A DNA stretch of 64,000 bases from Companilactobacillus baiquanensis (GCF_003946605.1 NZ_RHOQ01000002.1:186001-250000); one strand, 5' to 3'; positions 1 to 9,982 are shown, counted from the first letter of the stretch. A program made the numbers and translations. The notes: generated by a model not told the origin, from the sequence alone.

Positions 1-1
1 A

Positions 2-1306
2 AAATTGAATGAACCATTAATAACGAATGCAACTTTAAAAAATATTTTAGAAAGAATGGCTGATGAAGGGGGATTAGTAGAGGTTACATCTCGTAAGGTA
101 AGAGTTCGTATGACAAGTGGTGCTTATCACATGCGCCAGGCTTCAATTTATCGTATTACAAGTAAAGGCATTGAGTTCATTAAAACAATTCCAAAAATTT
201 TGGAGGCAGAAAATACCGTTACAGCCAATGTCTCTAAAATTGATGAGTATTGTGAGTTGATAGATTTTCTATGTAAACCAAATTTGATGACTAATGATAC
301 TAAGCTTTATAACAGCTTCAACAATATGATTTCAGCTTATTCGGATGTGTTTAAAGGGATGCATAAATTGAGTGAGGATCTTGATGAAATTTCTAATGAT
401 TTAGCATTTAATCATGCTAACGAAATTGCTGAAAATTTAAATAAAATGCTAAAAAATAAGGCTATTCCTGCTTTTAAAAAGATAACTTCTAGAAGTGAAA
501 ATATTCAATATTTAAGTAATCAAAAAGACTTTCCTAATAAAGTAGCAAGAAGCAGATACGGTGAAGATAATTTAGATGCTGAAAAAAATACAAATAACTA
601 TATAAAAATCCAGGAGCGCATAACGAGTAGTGAAGAATACGTCCGTAAACAATTAAAAATGTTATCGCATAGTTTTGAGCCAACGGCCACAGCTATGGAT
701 AATAATTATGATTCTATTTATATTATTTACAATACAATTATTAATTCTATTAGATTGCTAGGTAAAGAATATGATCATTTGCAAGAACAAACAGTTGATA
801 TTAAAGAGTTGAATCACCAAATCGATGAGTTGATGATAAATTACCAATCAATTTCATTTCCTAAAAAATTACCAAAACATTTAGCCTATGATCGGCAGGT
901 GGATGATCCAGATGATTTATTGAAAGCAAGTATTCTGGGTCCAGTTAGCTATCAGATTAGTTCGGTATATAAAAAAGTAGCTACTTTTGAAGATAATCCA
1001 GTTATTTCTGAAGAAAATTTAGAAATGAGCGATTTAGATGATGCATTGAAGGAGTTTCAAGATTTAGTTATGAAGAATTCTACTGAAGGTGAAGTGAATC
1101 ATGACTTAGAGTTAGAAACCATAATTGCTCGTGATGAAATTATGAAACTATACAGTGCGACAGGATACGATAATTACGAAGATTTTTCTCCTTTTGGTAG
1201 GCCAATCAAAGAAGTCAGATCGATAGATACAGGCCCAATACGATTACATTTTAAAAAGGAAAAGTATAGTGTCCATTTACCTAGAGGATTCAATTTTAAA
1301 TTTTAG
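2..1306 (+). CDS. jetA: Wadjet subunit JetA (MukF-like kleisin), 5' partial
   Basis: At least 433 residues, open at the left window edge. The only start visible in the frame is a TTG at position 5 with no room for a ribosome site, and the protein begins inside what looks like a winged-helix segment, so the true start is probably upstream. The middle is helical and charged and the C-terminus is compact, as expected for a kleisin that bridges SMC heads. The identification rests mainly on synteny: it precedes a MukE-like, an SMC-like and a TOPRIM gene in the fixed JetA-B-C-D order. In Wadjet the complex recognises and cleaves closed circular plasmid DNA. It ends 17 nt before the next gene, in one operon. 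Confidence 0.78.
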   Translation, partial: KLNEPLITNATLKNILERMADEGGLVEVTSRKVRVRMTSGAYHMRQASIYRITSKGIEFIKTIPKILEAENTVTANVSKIDEYCELIDFLCKPNLMTNDTKLYNSFNNMISAYSDVFKGMHKLSEDLDEISNDLAFNHANEIAENLNKMLKNKAIPAFKKITSRSENIQYLSNQKDFPNKVARSRYGEDNLDAEKNTNNYIKIQERITSSEEYVRKQLKMLSHSFEPTATAMDNNYDSIYIIYNTIINSIRLLGKEYDHLQEQTVDIKELNHQIDELMINYQSISFPKKLPKHLAYDRQVDDPDDLLKASILGPVSYQISSVYKKVATFEDNPVISEENLEMSDLDDALKEFQDLVMKNSTEGEVNHDLELETIIARDEIMKLYSATGYDNYEDFSPFGRPIKEVRSIDTGPIRLHFKKEKYSVHLPRGFNFKF

Positions 1307-1323
1307 TGTGGAAAGGATAGACT

Positions 1324-2313
1324 TTGAAAAAGTTAAGTAATTCAGAACGTTTAATCATTAATCAATTAATTGATAATGGTTTGTTTATTCAAACGCCTGT
1401 TAAAAGTTCAAATGAGATTTCTGAAGCAATTAATGTGTTGAAAAGACCTAAAGTTCAAAAAAAAATAAGTAATTATTTGAACGATTTGCTTGGTATTTAT
1501 CCAGAAGGTATTCAAGATAACCTTTTATTGTTGATTGGAGCAAGATATGAATCAGCAGAGACGGTTCACGTGATACTTGCGACATTAAAGGCCGTAATTA
1601 ATATGCCAGAAATACAAGATGGGGCTGATGATCGTACTGTTTTAGCACGGACCGTCATTCGACAAGTTCAGAGTGAAGTTATGGATCTCGATGAAAGTGA
1701 GATTAGACAAATTATTATCGAAATATTTGTTGATAGATTTAGGATATTTAGTTTAGATTATCCAGAAATTTTATTGGAAGATGAAAATAGAGAAGTTGAT
1801 GAGTATTGGAATATCAATCTAGAATTTAATTCATTTGCGCAAGCAATAGTTAATTATATGACTAGAAAGAAGTCACCTAATTTAAATGATATTCAGAAGG
1901 TCAATAGAGCTTTGTTAGTCAACAAATTTGTTAGTTCTAAAACATCTAATTATTTGTGGGAGGCATTTTTAAATAAAAAAGATCAAATTATTGAACAATG
2001 GAGAAATTTAGATAGGTTTGATTTGGAATGTGGTGATAATTATGTTCTGCTACTTGATAAAAATCGCCAAAAAGTTAAATCTAAACCAGCAATTGTGTCC
2101 ATTGTAATAGCCAACACGGTTAAATCAGGCATATCGGAGGCTGATTTAAATAATTTAATAAGATCATATTCAAAATCATTGTTTCCAAAAAGTAACATCA
2201 ATGTATATTCAGTCAAGGATGCTCTAAAAGATTTTGATCTGATCCATATTAGAAATGGATTTGTTTTTCCAACACCAATAATTAAGCGATTTAAAGTTGA
2301 GGATAAAGGATGA
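1324..2313 (+). CDS. jetB: Wadjet subunit JetB (MukE-like)
   Basis: 329 residues. A TTG start at 1324 follows a good ribosome site (GGAAAGGAT). The protein is helical with no catalytic motif, and fits a KITE/MukE-type subunit that binds the kleisin JetA. The stop overlaps the next start by four bases (ATGA), so translation with jetC is probably coupled. Identity is inferred from position between JetA and the SMC gene and from its overall character. The family is divergent and no single residue motif proves it. It is longer than the roughly 200 residues usual in type I systems, which argues against subtype I. Confidence 0.75.
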   Translation: MKKLSNSERLIINQLIDNGLFIQTPVKSSNEISEAINVLKRPKVQKKISNYLNDLLGIYPEGIQDNLLLLIGARYESAETVHVILATLKAVINMPEIQDGADDRTVLARTVIRQVQSEVMDLDESEIRQIIIEIFVDRFRIFSLDYPEILLEDENREVDEYWNINLEFNSFAQAIVNYMTRKKSPNLNDIQKVNRALLVNKFVSSKTSNYLWEAFLNKKDQIIEQWRNLDRFDLECGDNYVLLLDKNRQKVKSKPAIVSIVIANTVKSGISEADLNNLIRSYSKSLFPKSNINVYSVKDALKDFDLIHIRNGFVFPTPIIKRFKVEDKG

Positions 2314-5300
2314 ATAAAAAAAATTTAGTACCAGTTAGTTTTCATTTAAGAAATTTCAATAATTATATAAAGTTAGATTTGCCGGCATCTGAAATAGGAA
2401 ATTTAACTTTGATTGGTAGAAATATGTCTGGAAAAACAACATTGGCGCATTGCTTTTATCCAATGCTTATCGATGGTTCAATCGCAACACCATCTTTTAA
2501 TCCAGCACAAAATACAAATGTTTTGGACAAAATAACAACTCGAAATAGTTCGCATGACACTCATACTTTTGAAGAAATGTTGTTGGGTAGTGGCAAAGGA
2601 GCTATGAAATATCGAACCGGATACTCTTACATGTTGATGCGTTCAAATATTAGGAAAGTTATTTTAGGAATAGGTGCTCATCGAGCAGTTGGTGAGAGCA
2701 GTAAACCTACATGGTGGTTTGTTGCAATATCTAAAAACGTAGATGATGAGTTGAATCTTGTTACAGTGGATGAGAATGGAAAAAGTCTCGAAAAAGATAA
2801 ATTTATTGCCGCAAATGAAAATATGAATTTTGATTTTGAAGTGTTTTCACAGGTAAGTGCGTATCAAAGTTACGTTGCCGAAAAAATTTATAGTTTTTCG
2901 GATATAAAAGACTTGAATAAATTGGCTAATGCTTATCGGCTAATAGCATCACCAATATTGACTGCTGGAAATGTCAGTTTGACACCCATCTTGGAATCTT
3001 TGAAGAATGCACAAGAAGGAATTGACACACAATTAATTGATTCACTGGCCATCAATCAAAGAGAATTGAATACAAAAAAAGCCGATTCGAAAAAGGTTAC
3101 TCAAGCTATTGAGAGAATTGATAAATTAAAAAAACAGATTTTTTGGAGCAATTTGAATCGTTTAGAAGAACTAACGTTGAGCCCATATAGTAAGAACTGT
3201 AAATTAAGAAATGATAAGTTAAATGCGAATGATAGATTGAAACATGAATTGGGATCAATCTTACAGCAATTGAAAAAATTAGATTTGAATTTACAAAAAT
3301 CTGAAGAAGAATTTCAAAGTTTAGAAGAGAAGCAAAATCGTCAAAAAATCATAGAAGAACAGCGACAATATATGAAGAAGTCCATTGAAAGTTTAGAAAA
3401 AGAAATCAATCATTTTGTTGATTCAAAGAAAAGATACGAGAAAATACTTAAAGAATTAAATAAGAAACAAAGTGATAAGAAAAATTTGATCGCTGCTAAA
3501 GAAGAAGAGATGAACGGATTGGTATCTCTTAAAAACGAAATTAAAGAAAAATTTAAACTAACTCTTTTGAATTCCTTAATAACAAAAAATGACCCACGTA
3601 ACTTATCTGAAATTTTAGGTAATTACTTGAACGAAATGATCTCATTAATGAGGCAATATTATAATCTTGAAAACAATCAAAAGAATTTGAGCGAAGATAT
3701 CGGTATAGTTACTGATATTCAAAAAAACATGGATCTAAAAATCGATATAAGGACTAAAGGTCCGGTAGTAAGTCGAATTAGAGCTGGATTACGTGAAGAT
3801 AACCACGAGGTTCATGAAGAAGGCCGAAATAAAATGGATAGTCATTTTAAGGAATTTGAAAAGGGAAAAACTATTCTATTGCAATCTAATTCTGACTTAA
3901 AGGTATTTATTGATCAAAAATCACTTTTTGAGAAACTTCAGAAAAATGTGATCAAGCTGAATAAAATTATCGATAAAATTAAATTACAAAATCAAGAAAT
4001 TAAAGATCTGGATAAGGATATTAACAACCTTGAGGATAATAAAAAGAATTGGGAGAAAGAGTATAAAGATTTCAATTTAGACGAAGAAAATGAAAAGGTT
4101 AAGACCACAAAACTACAACTAGAAAAATTGGTCATAGACCCAAGTTTGGATGAGAAAGTAAAAAAAGCTAAGAGTTATCTTAATAAGTACCAGAGTGAAA
4201 AAGATAATTTAAGTAAGAAGAAAAATAAACTTGAAAATGATGTAGAAACTAATGAACTCAAGATCAAAGAATTAGAAACGGAAATAGAGATTTTGACTAA
4301 TAGTACAGAAAAAAATTTAAAAGAATTAGCGCCATATGTGATTAATGGATATGAATTGGAAACTATATCAGAGACAGTTAATTTCTTAGGCAAATTTAAA
4401 AGTAAGATAAAAAGTTATAGTTTTAGTGACCTATCATATAAAATTAGTCAAATAATTCGAAAGGATAGTGCCGATGGTTTAGATATGATTTTTGAAATTC
4501 GAGGCCATTCAAAAATTGCACGAGCCATTAGAGGTCAAAATTATTTAAATAAAGAAAGTTTAAAAGTTCTTTCTTTTGATATCAATGAAGCTAGAAAATT
4601 AATGGTAGGAGACGAATCAGCTATCGAAAAATCTTTAAATCAGTGGGAGGAAGGCAGTGAAATGGCTTTGACCACCTTTGCGGAAGCCGCGCGCTATCAG
4701 ATTTCTGATCAGTTTGATTTAATCAAAGATTATAACGATATGTTAGACAACAAATCTAAAGGTATTAGGTTAAAAATATCTTTGAAGCCAGTTGATATTG
4801 ACGAACAAGTAATATCAGAAATTCGAGATAATACTTTAATGCAGCATTCTACACTTTTGGACGAGATAAAAAGACGTCTAGATAGATTGGCTAATGATTT
4901 AGATTTAGCAGAGGATGAAGATACGTTTATGAATAAGGCTCATGAATTGTTGGATGTTCGACAGTGGCTGGAGTTTCAAATTTGGATTCACCGCAGACAT
5001 TCAGAAGATGGAGAATTCGAACTGATAGACGATAACTTTGTAAAATCTGGCGGGTCTGGTGCAGAAAAAGCACAGTCGATGATATTGCCATTGCTGTTAG
5101 TTCCTAAAGTGATTTTAAATAGAGCACGTGCAAGTGATGCACCTCATTTGGTAATGTTTGATGAGTTTGCTGATAAATTAGATCCTGATACAGCTAAATC
5201 TTTTACCAAAATAATTGATCAATTTGGCTTTAATTTTATAGCAACTATGCCCAGTGGAGCTCAAAATAAAGTATTAGCCGATGGAGTGGATAATGTAGCA

Positions 5301-5387
5301 TACGATGTTATTTCTGTAGATAACAAAAATGATGGAAAATTTTATACGAATACTGTTCGTGAAGCATTGATTTGGCGAGAGGCATAG
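2310..5387 (+). CDS. jetC: Wadjet SMC-like ATPase JetC (MukB-like)
   Basis: 1025 residues. The Walker A motif GRNMSGKTT lies at about residues 36-44. Two long charged coiled-coil stretches fill about residues 260-690. Near the C-terminus are an ABC signature-like SGGSGAEKA and a Walker B LVMFDEF at roughly residues 910-955. This is the SMC layout of split ATPase head, coiled coil and hinge. JetC uses ATP to extrude DNA loops and sense plasmid-sized circles before JetD cuts. It is somewhat shorter than the 1100-1400 residues of type I and II relatives. ATGA overlap with jetB and a 1-nt gap to jetD place it in one operon. Confidence 0.9.
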   Translation: MNKKNLVPVSFHLRNFNNYIKLDLPASEIGNLTLIGRNMSGKTTLAHCFYPMLIDGSIATPSFNPAQNTNVLDKITTRNSSHDTHTFEEMLLGSGKGAMKYRTGYSYMLMRSNIRKVILGIGAHRAVGESSKPTWWFVAISKNVDDELNLVTVDENGKSLEKDKFIAANENMNFDFEVFSQVSAYQSYVAEKIYSFSDIKDLNKLANAYRLIASPILTAGNVSLTPILESLKNAQEGIDTQLIDSLAINQRELNTKKADSKKVTQAIERIDKLKKQIFWSNLNRLEELTLSPYSKNCKLRNDKLNANDRLKHELGSILQQLKKLDLNLQKSEEEFQSLEEKQNRQKIIEEQRQYMKKSIESLEKEINHFVDSKKRYEKILKELNKKQSDKKNLIAAKEEEMNGLVSLKNEIKEKFKLTLLNSLITKNDPRNLSEILGNYLNEMISLMRQYYNLENNQKNLSEDIGIVTDIQKNMDLKIDIRTKGPVVSRIRAGLREDNHEVHEEGRNKMDSHFKEFEKGKTILLQSNSDLKVFIDQKSLFEKLQKNVIKLNKIIDKIKLQNQEIKDLDKDINNLEDNKKNWEKEYKDFNLDEENEKVKTTKLQLEKLVIDPSLDEKVKKAKSYLNKYQSEKDNLSKKKNKLENDVETNELKIKELETEIEILTNSTEKNLKELAPYVINGYELETISETVNFLGKFKSKIKSYSFSDLSYKISQIIRKDSADGLDMIFEIRGHSKIARAIRGQNYLNKESLKVLSFDINEARKLMVGDESAIEKSLNQWEEGSEMALTTFAEAARYQISDQFDLIKDYNDMLDNKSKGIRLKISLKPVDIDEQVISEIRDNTLMQHSTLLDEIKRRLDRLANDLDLAEDEDTFMNKAHELLDVRQWLEFQIWIHRRHSEDGEFELIDDNFVKSGGSGAEKAQSMILPLLLVPKVILNRARASDAPHLVMFDEFADKLDPDTAKSFTKIIDQFGFNFIATMPSGAQNKVLADGVDNVAYDVISVDNKNDGKFYTNTVREALIWREA

Positions 5388-5388
5388 C

Positions 5389-6189
5389 ATGAGTCGTTAT
5401 ACAAAAGTATATGAAAAAGAAACTAAAAAACGCCTTCCAAAAGACGCCGGAAAATTAGATGTTTTATTCGATAAGATCTCTAGTGATGAACCATTGCCAC
5501 CGCGAGGACAACAAGCCGTAGATTTAGGATTTACAGCACATACACTGAATGATGCCAAAGAGAATCCTGTAATATATGCATATTATAAATGGATCTTAAA
5601 ATATTTCTTTAATGACAAACCAATCAATGAATTGACTGCGAACTTGATTGGGACATCGTTTGTTAGCGCGAATATTTTTCAAAGTAATTTACCGCAACCT
5701 TTAACCTTAAATCCTTGGCAAATTGAGCAGATGACAGATATTTCAATCATGAATAAAAAGGCAGTGATTATCGAAAATAATGGAGTTTTTATCTGGTTGC
5801 ATAAAAAACATCCTACTTGGCCTTTGATCAACCAATCAGGCAATAACTTCAATGAGTCATATAATAAGATGTTGGAGAACTTAGTAAAAAGAAATTTGAA
5901 GATGGCTTACTTAGGCGATCTTGATAGTGAAGGGATAAGAATAGCCAATCGAATCATTGCGACGATCGGTGAAGACGCATTTATGATTCAAAGTCCCAAT
6001 CAAGTATTTGAGTGGCTGATCAAGTATGGTAAGAATTGTTCTGAGCGTACTAAAAGACTTGAAGTTGAGAATAAAATTTTGCTGGAGGAAATGGATTCAA
6101 TATGTACACTTCAAAAGTTTGTGGAGCAGGAGCAGTTGATTGATGAGTATGAGGTGTTGATTTGGAAGTGGTTGGGAGATGAAATATAA
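5389..6189 (+). CDS. jetD: Wadjet TOPRIM nuclease JetD (short form)
   Basis: 266 residues, starting one base after the jetC stop. The TOPRIM signature is visible: a conserved acidic residue in VIIENNGVFIW (about residues 124-134) and the metal-binding YLGDLDSEGIRIANR (about 175-189). JetD is the topoisomerase VI-like nuclease that cleaves plasmid DNA trapped by JetABC. At 266 residues it is well short of the 380-400 typical of characterised JetD proteins. The N-terminal arm (DUF3322/DUF3323-like) seems reduced to about 110 residues. The frame is intact and both metal motifs are kept, so it is probably active. A terminator follows. Confidence 0.85.
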   Translation: MSRYTKVYEKETKKRLPKDAGKLDVLFDKISSDEPLPPRGQQAVDLGFTAHTLNDAKENPVIYAYYKWILKYFFNDKPINELTANLIGTSFVSANIFQSNLPQPLTLNPWQIEQMTDISIMNKKAVIIENNGVFIWLHKKHPTWPLINQSGNNFNESYNKMLENLVKRNLKMAYLGDLDSEGIRIANRIIATIGEDAFMIQSPNQVFEWLIKYGKNCSERTKRLEVENKILLEEMDSICTLQKFVEQEQLIDEYEVLIWKWLGDEI

Positions 6190-6212
6190 ATTATTAATTA
6201 TTGTTTATTTAG

Positions 6213-6237
6213 GATCCCCTTTTTGGGGGTCTTTTTT
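6213..6237 (+). terminator. Terminator after the Wadjet operon
   Basis: Stem GATCCCC/GGGGGTC (one G-T pair) with a TTTTT loop and a run of seven T. A TATAAT at 6241-6246 directly follows and may be the -10 box for the next transcription unit. Confidence 0.85.
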
Positions 6238-6274
6238 TGATATAATCGGTTTGATAGATTTGTGGAGGTTTGAG

Positions 6275-6592
6275 ATGGACTATTCATATGAAAATACGCT
6301 TAGCAAGCTGATTGAATTTAGAAATTCTAAAAATTGGAACGAATATCATAGTTTAATAAACCTTTCCCGTGCCTTAGGAATCGAAAGCTCTGAAGTTGAA
6401 AAAATATTTCTTTGGAAATCAAAAGATGAAGATCTTTCTTTAAAAGATAAGGAAAACCTTAAATTAGAATTGGCAGATGTCTTAACCTATGCATATTATA
6501 TGTGCGATAAATTGAATGTTAATCCGAATAAATTGGTTATTGATAAGAATGAGATAAATCAACATAGAAGCTGGGATTTTTCTAAGAGATAG
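6275..6592 (+). CDS. MazG-like nucleotide pyrophosphohydrolase
   Basis: 105 residues from ATG 6275, chosen because GGAGG lies just upstream. An in-frame ATG at 6179 would run through the terminator and is rejected. Similarity is to the all-alpha RS21-C6/MazG group that hydrolyses (d)NTPs to monophosphates. The ELADVLTYAYY helix keeps the E..D pair of the second metal motif. The first motif reads ESSEVEKIFLW; families normally have a third Glu where Lys stands here, so activity may be altered. The gene is 11 nt upstream of the GIY-YIG/DUF2075 gene and probably co-transcribed. Inferred role: nucleotide control in an anti-phage pair. Confidence 0.78.
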   Translation: MDYSYENTLSKLIEFRNSKNWNEYHSLINLSRALGIESSEVEKIFLWKSKDEDLSLKDKENLKLELADVLTYAYYMCDKLNVNPNKLVIDKNEINQHRSWDFSKR

Positions 6593-6603
6593 GTGATAAG
6601 TGT

Positions 6604-8349
6604 ATGGATATAGTAAATAAAGAACCCATTATTAAAAAAGTTAAATATAGTAAAAATGGGTTAGATGAACTTAAACGACAGTTAGAAAGAAACAATAAAA
6701 GGGATGAGATACTTTTAGAAAAATATCCAACTGTTTATATCATTTATCATAAGGATAAAAAGGGAAAATTTATAACTTATGTTGGTGAGACTGATGATAT
6801 TAATCGTAGAACCGTAGAGCATTTAAAAAATAGTAAGGATGATTGGAAATTTTTATCTAAAAATAAAGATTCTCAAATGTTAGTTATAGGTCATCCTTTT
6901 TTTAATAAGTCATTAACATTGGATATTGAAAATCAGTTTATTATGTCGCTAAATGCAATGGAGAGTGTTAAATATAATCTTAATCAAAGATCTAATGCTC
7001 AGAATGAGTACTTTACATCTTTTTATATGATGAAGTTATTTATAGATATTTGGGATAATTTGCATAACAAATATGAAAAATTGTTTCCTTTGGATGCGGC
7101 CTCAACGATTGATACGGCGTTATATAAAATTTCACCATTTCATAGACTTACTGATGAACAATCAAAGGCTGTTCTTGATATTTCTGAAAAAATTTTTGAA
7201 GCAAGTGTTAATCAAGAACTGGGACAAATAATTTTTGTAGAAGGTGCTGCGGGAACGGGTAAAACGGTAATGTTGAGTAACTTATTTCATTCTATTATTT
7301 CTGGAAAGGGTATTCATGACGGTAAGGATTATCTATTAGTGAATCATGATGAACAACTTAAAGTTTATCGTCAATTAGCCATGAAACTAAAATGGGTAAA
7401 AAATCCAAATAACGATATGATTAGTAAACCTACTCACTTTATTTTGGAGCATGAAAAACATCCCGATAAAAAAGCAGATACTATTCTTGTCGATGAAGCT
7501 CATTTGATGTGGACTCAGGGAAAACAAAGTTATCGAGGTAAAAATCAGTTAGATGATCTAAGAAAATTTGCAAAGACAATTGTTGTGATATTTGATAGAA
7601 AGCAAATTCTTAAAACGGAAGAGTACTGGGAAAATAAAAAAATTTTAGATCTTGAAGAACAGGCTAAGAAGGAAGGTAGATTTATTGAATTAACTCATCA
7701 ATTAAGAATGAAAGCTGGTACAAATACTACAAATTGGCTAAATGATTTTATTTATAACGGAAAAATAGATATTCTCCCCAGAGACCTTAATTATGAAGTT
7801 AAGGTTATGAAATCTCCAAAAGAACTTCATGAAAAAATTATAAATAAGAATAGAAATAAAAAATATGGACATGGTCTTTCAAGAGTCTTATCAACATTTG
7901 ACTGGAAATATAAGCAAAAGGGTATTCCTGATGATAATGGTGAAAAGTATTGGAATGTTATAATTGATAAGTGGAAGTTACCTTGGAATCTTCAATTGCC
8001 AGTAAAAGATAAAAAGATTAAAAAATTACCCTGGGCTGAGCAACCCCAAACAATTAATGAGGTTGGATCAACGTATACTATTCAGGGTTTTGACTTGAAT
8101 TATGCGGGAGTAATTATCGGTCCATCAGTAAAGTTCAGAGATGGTAAGGTGATATTTTGTCCAGAGGATAGTGAAAATAGTAATGCTATCCGTAACCGTA
8201 CTTTAGAGAACGGTAAAAAAATAAATGTCGCCCAAGAGTTATTAAGAAATGAGTTAAATGTTTTACTCACTCGAGGAGTTAATGGCCTTTATTTATATGC
8301 CGTTGATGAAGCGTTACAATGTGAACTTATTAAAAATATAAAGAAATAG
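6604..8349 (+). CDS. GIY-YIG nuclease fused to DUF2075 P-loop helicase domain
   Basis: 581 residues. An N-terminal GIY-YIG domain (about residues 43-130) shows VYIIY, TYVGET and a conserved Arg in NRR, with a Glu in IENQF. The DUF2075/superfamily 1-like ATPase follows, with Walker A EGAAGTGKT (about 213-221) and Walker B ILVDEAH (about 294-300). C-terminal helicase-like motifs include an ELTHQLRM segment and a late TYTIQGFDL segment. DNA cleavage coupled to an ATP-driven motor is expected. It lies between Wadjet and a restriction-modification system, so defence is the likely role (inference). A bidirectional hairpin terminator overlaps its stop. Confidence 0.82.
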   Translation: MDIVNKEPIIKKVKYSKNGLDELKRQLERNNKRDEILLEKYPTVYIIYHKDKKGKFITYVGETDDINRRTVEHLKNSKDDWKFLSKNKDSQMLVIGHPFFNKSLTLDIENQFIMSLNAMESVKYNLNQRSNAQNEYFTSFYMMKLFIDIWDNLHNKYEKLFPLDAASTIDTALYKISPFHRLTDEQSKAVLDISEKIFEASVNQELGQIIFVEGAAGTGKTVMLSNLFHSIISGKGIHDGKDYLLVNHDEQLKVYRQLAMKLKWVKNPNNDMISKPTHFILEHEKHPDKKADTILVDEAHLMWTQGKQSYRGKNQLDDLRKFAKTIVVIFDRKQILKTEEYWENKKILDLEEQAKKEGRFIELTHQLRMKAGTNTTNWLNDFIYNGKIDILPRDLNYEVKVMKSPKELHEKIINKNRNKKYGHGLSRVLSTFDWKYKQKGIPDDNGEKYWNVIIDKWKLPWNLQLPVKDKKIKKLPWAEQPQTINEVGSTYTIQGFDLNYAGVIIGPSVKFRDGKVIFCPEDSENSNAIRNRTLENGKKINVAQELLRNELNVLLTRGVNGLYLYAVDEALQCELIKNIKK

Positions 8350-8382
8350 CATCATCACTTTTTTAAAAAATGATGATGCTAT
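8346..8382. terminator. Bidirectional terminator between convergent genes
   Basis: Perfect 12-bp stem ATAGCATCATCA/TGATGATGCTAT with a T6-A6 loop. It overlaps the stop of the DUF2075 gene and precedes the 3' end of the convergent restriction gene, serving both. Confidence 0.8.
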
Positions 8383-8414
8383 TTACTTTAATAGATTGGT
8401 ATTGCATTAAATTA

Positions 8415-9869
8415 CTAAATGTAGTTCATATTATTGATTAGTTCCATCATATATGATCCCTTGATCCAAATGTATTGTTGATACATTTGTACTCCATTTA
8501 AATTTAAAGTCTTATTTTTTGCATCGGAGCCGGTTCCTCGAATAAAGAAAGTATAGTCACTTGATTTTGGAAGATTATTCTGCATTTTAGGTAGTTTTGT
8601 TTTAGGGGTGATTATTATTTCTCCCTTTTTATTATGCATAATTTCCATCTTTACCTTATTACTCCAAACCAGATTACGAACCTCAGTCCAAGTTTTCTTC
8701 AAATCATTTTGTAAAACGGCTTCATCAAGATTTATTCGCTTAAAGCCCTTAAATACAGTATCAAATAGAGGGGTATCTTTATCTGTCTCTCTGAAGATAA
8801 TAAGCAGTATTGGATTTAAAAATGAATTATATATATTTGAATCTTCATATTTCACTGATTTATCTGTCCATTCGTTGAAATCTATAGATTCAAATTTCAT
8901 ATCCTCAGTTCTTTTTTTCTTATAATTTTGGACTACCGTTTTAGGAATGATTCCTAATTTATTAAAAGTATCTATATCTTTTAATTTTCCCTTATCTGAA
9001 CCAAACATCTTTACGATTAATCTTTCAGCGATTGATTTATCAAGACGTTTTTTAGAAACTTTAAAGTTAAGTTTTTCTGCAATTTCACGCATAGTCTTAT
9101 CTTTATATTGAGTGGTAAATTTGTGTAGTACTTTATCAAGTTCAGCGTAGCTGTTAAATGAATTTTCAGCTTTAAGTGGTTCGTAATGTATACCAAAATG
9201 TTCTTTAACTATGTTGGTCACCACCGCTCTTTTTAATCTGAAACGGGGACGATGAGGCCATTTAGGAGCTGTGTCCATGTACATCATCTGATTACGAAGT
9301 TTAGATATTTTAGGATATTCAGTATCTATGTCTGCCTCGTTAACGTTTCGTATAAAATTACGTACAATTGACCAGTCATTTTTTAATATTTCTTTATCCT
9401 GTTCACTAAATTGATGGAATTGATAACCTTGTATTGTGAAATTAGCATATTCGGCAGCTTGGACGGTTTTATCTGAGTCATATAAATAATATACAAATAG
9501 GGTATGAGACATTTTATTCCAAAATTTTGATGTTCCGAATTCTTCATTAACGATACTATCTGGAGATACAGCAGTAATAGACATTGGTTCTTTTGCTTCA
9601 ACAGATTTATTGTCTTTTTTGGAATATCTAATACCAGTTGTTTTCAATTCAACAGGAGTCCCATCTACCAATAAATCAGCTTCCTGCTTAATATCTGCTG
9701 GATACTCTAGAACTGATTGCTCAATAACATCACCAGCAATTCCAGTTATCTTTGGTTTAGTTTTTGTTCTATCAAAAATATGGTTTTTGTCGACTTGACC
9801 AAGTGTTTTTCCCGTAGCCATGTTAAGAATATTTTCAAGTTCGTTCTTAGTAAAAACGTGTTCTGGCAT
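8415..9869 (-). CDS. Sau3AI/MutH-family type II restriction endonuclease (GATC)
   Basis: 484 residues from ATG 9869, preceded by GGAGTG. An upstream in-frame ATG at 9911 lacks a ribosome site. The length matches Sau3AI (about 490). The N-terminal half carries the MutH-type catalytic pattern, an Asp in EADLLVDG followed by ExK in PVELKTTG (about residues 75-95), plus an early TGKTLGQ and a GDVIEQS motif. The C-terminal half resembles the second, allosteric MutH-like domain of Sau3AI. The expected product cuts unmethylated GATC. The divergent C5-methyltransferase 200 bp away supports this. Exact specificity is inferred from the family. Confidence 0.85.
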   Translation of the reverse strand: MPEHVFTKNELENILNMATGKTLGQVDKNHIFDRTKTKPKITGIAGDVIEQSVLEYPADIKQEADLLVDGTPVELKTTGIRYSKKDNKSVEAKEPMSITAVSPDSIVNEEFGTSKFWNKMSHTLFVYYLYDSDKTVQAAEYANFTIQGYQFHQFSEQDKEILKNDWSIVRNFIRNVNEADIDTEYPKISKLRNQMMYMDTAPKWPHRPRFRLKRAVVTNIVKEHFGIHYEPLKAENSFNSYAELDKVLHKFTTQYKDKTMREIAEKLNFKVSKKRLDKSIAERLIVKMFGSDKGKLKDIDTFNKLGIIPKTVVQNYKKKRTEDMKFESIDFNEWTDKSVKYEDSNIYNSFLNPILLIIFRETDKDTPLFDTVFKGFKRINLDEAVLQNDLKKTWTEVRNLVWSNKVKMEIMHNKKGEIIITPKTKLPKMQNNLPKSSDYTFFIRGTGSDAKNKTLNLNGVQMYQQYIWIKGSYMMELINNMNYI

Positions 9870-9982
9870 AATATCACTCCTATAATTATACTCATAAATT
9901 AACTTTACCATATTAGAATGTCGGAAAAGTATTTTTAAATTATTTCGTAATTTGATATTGTAAGAAGTTGGAGAGATATATC

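Noticed and set aside
6179-6274. N-terminal extension of the MazG-like protein from an ATG at 6179
   Set aside because: It would translate through a terminator and a -10 box. ATG 6275 has its own GGAGG.
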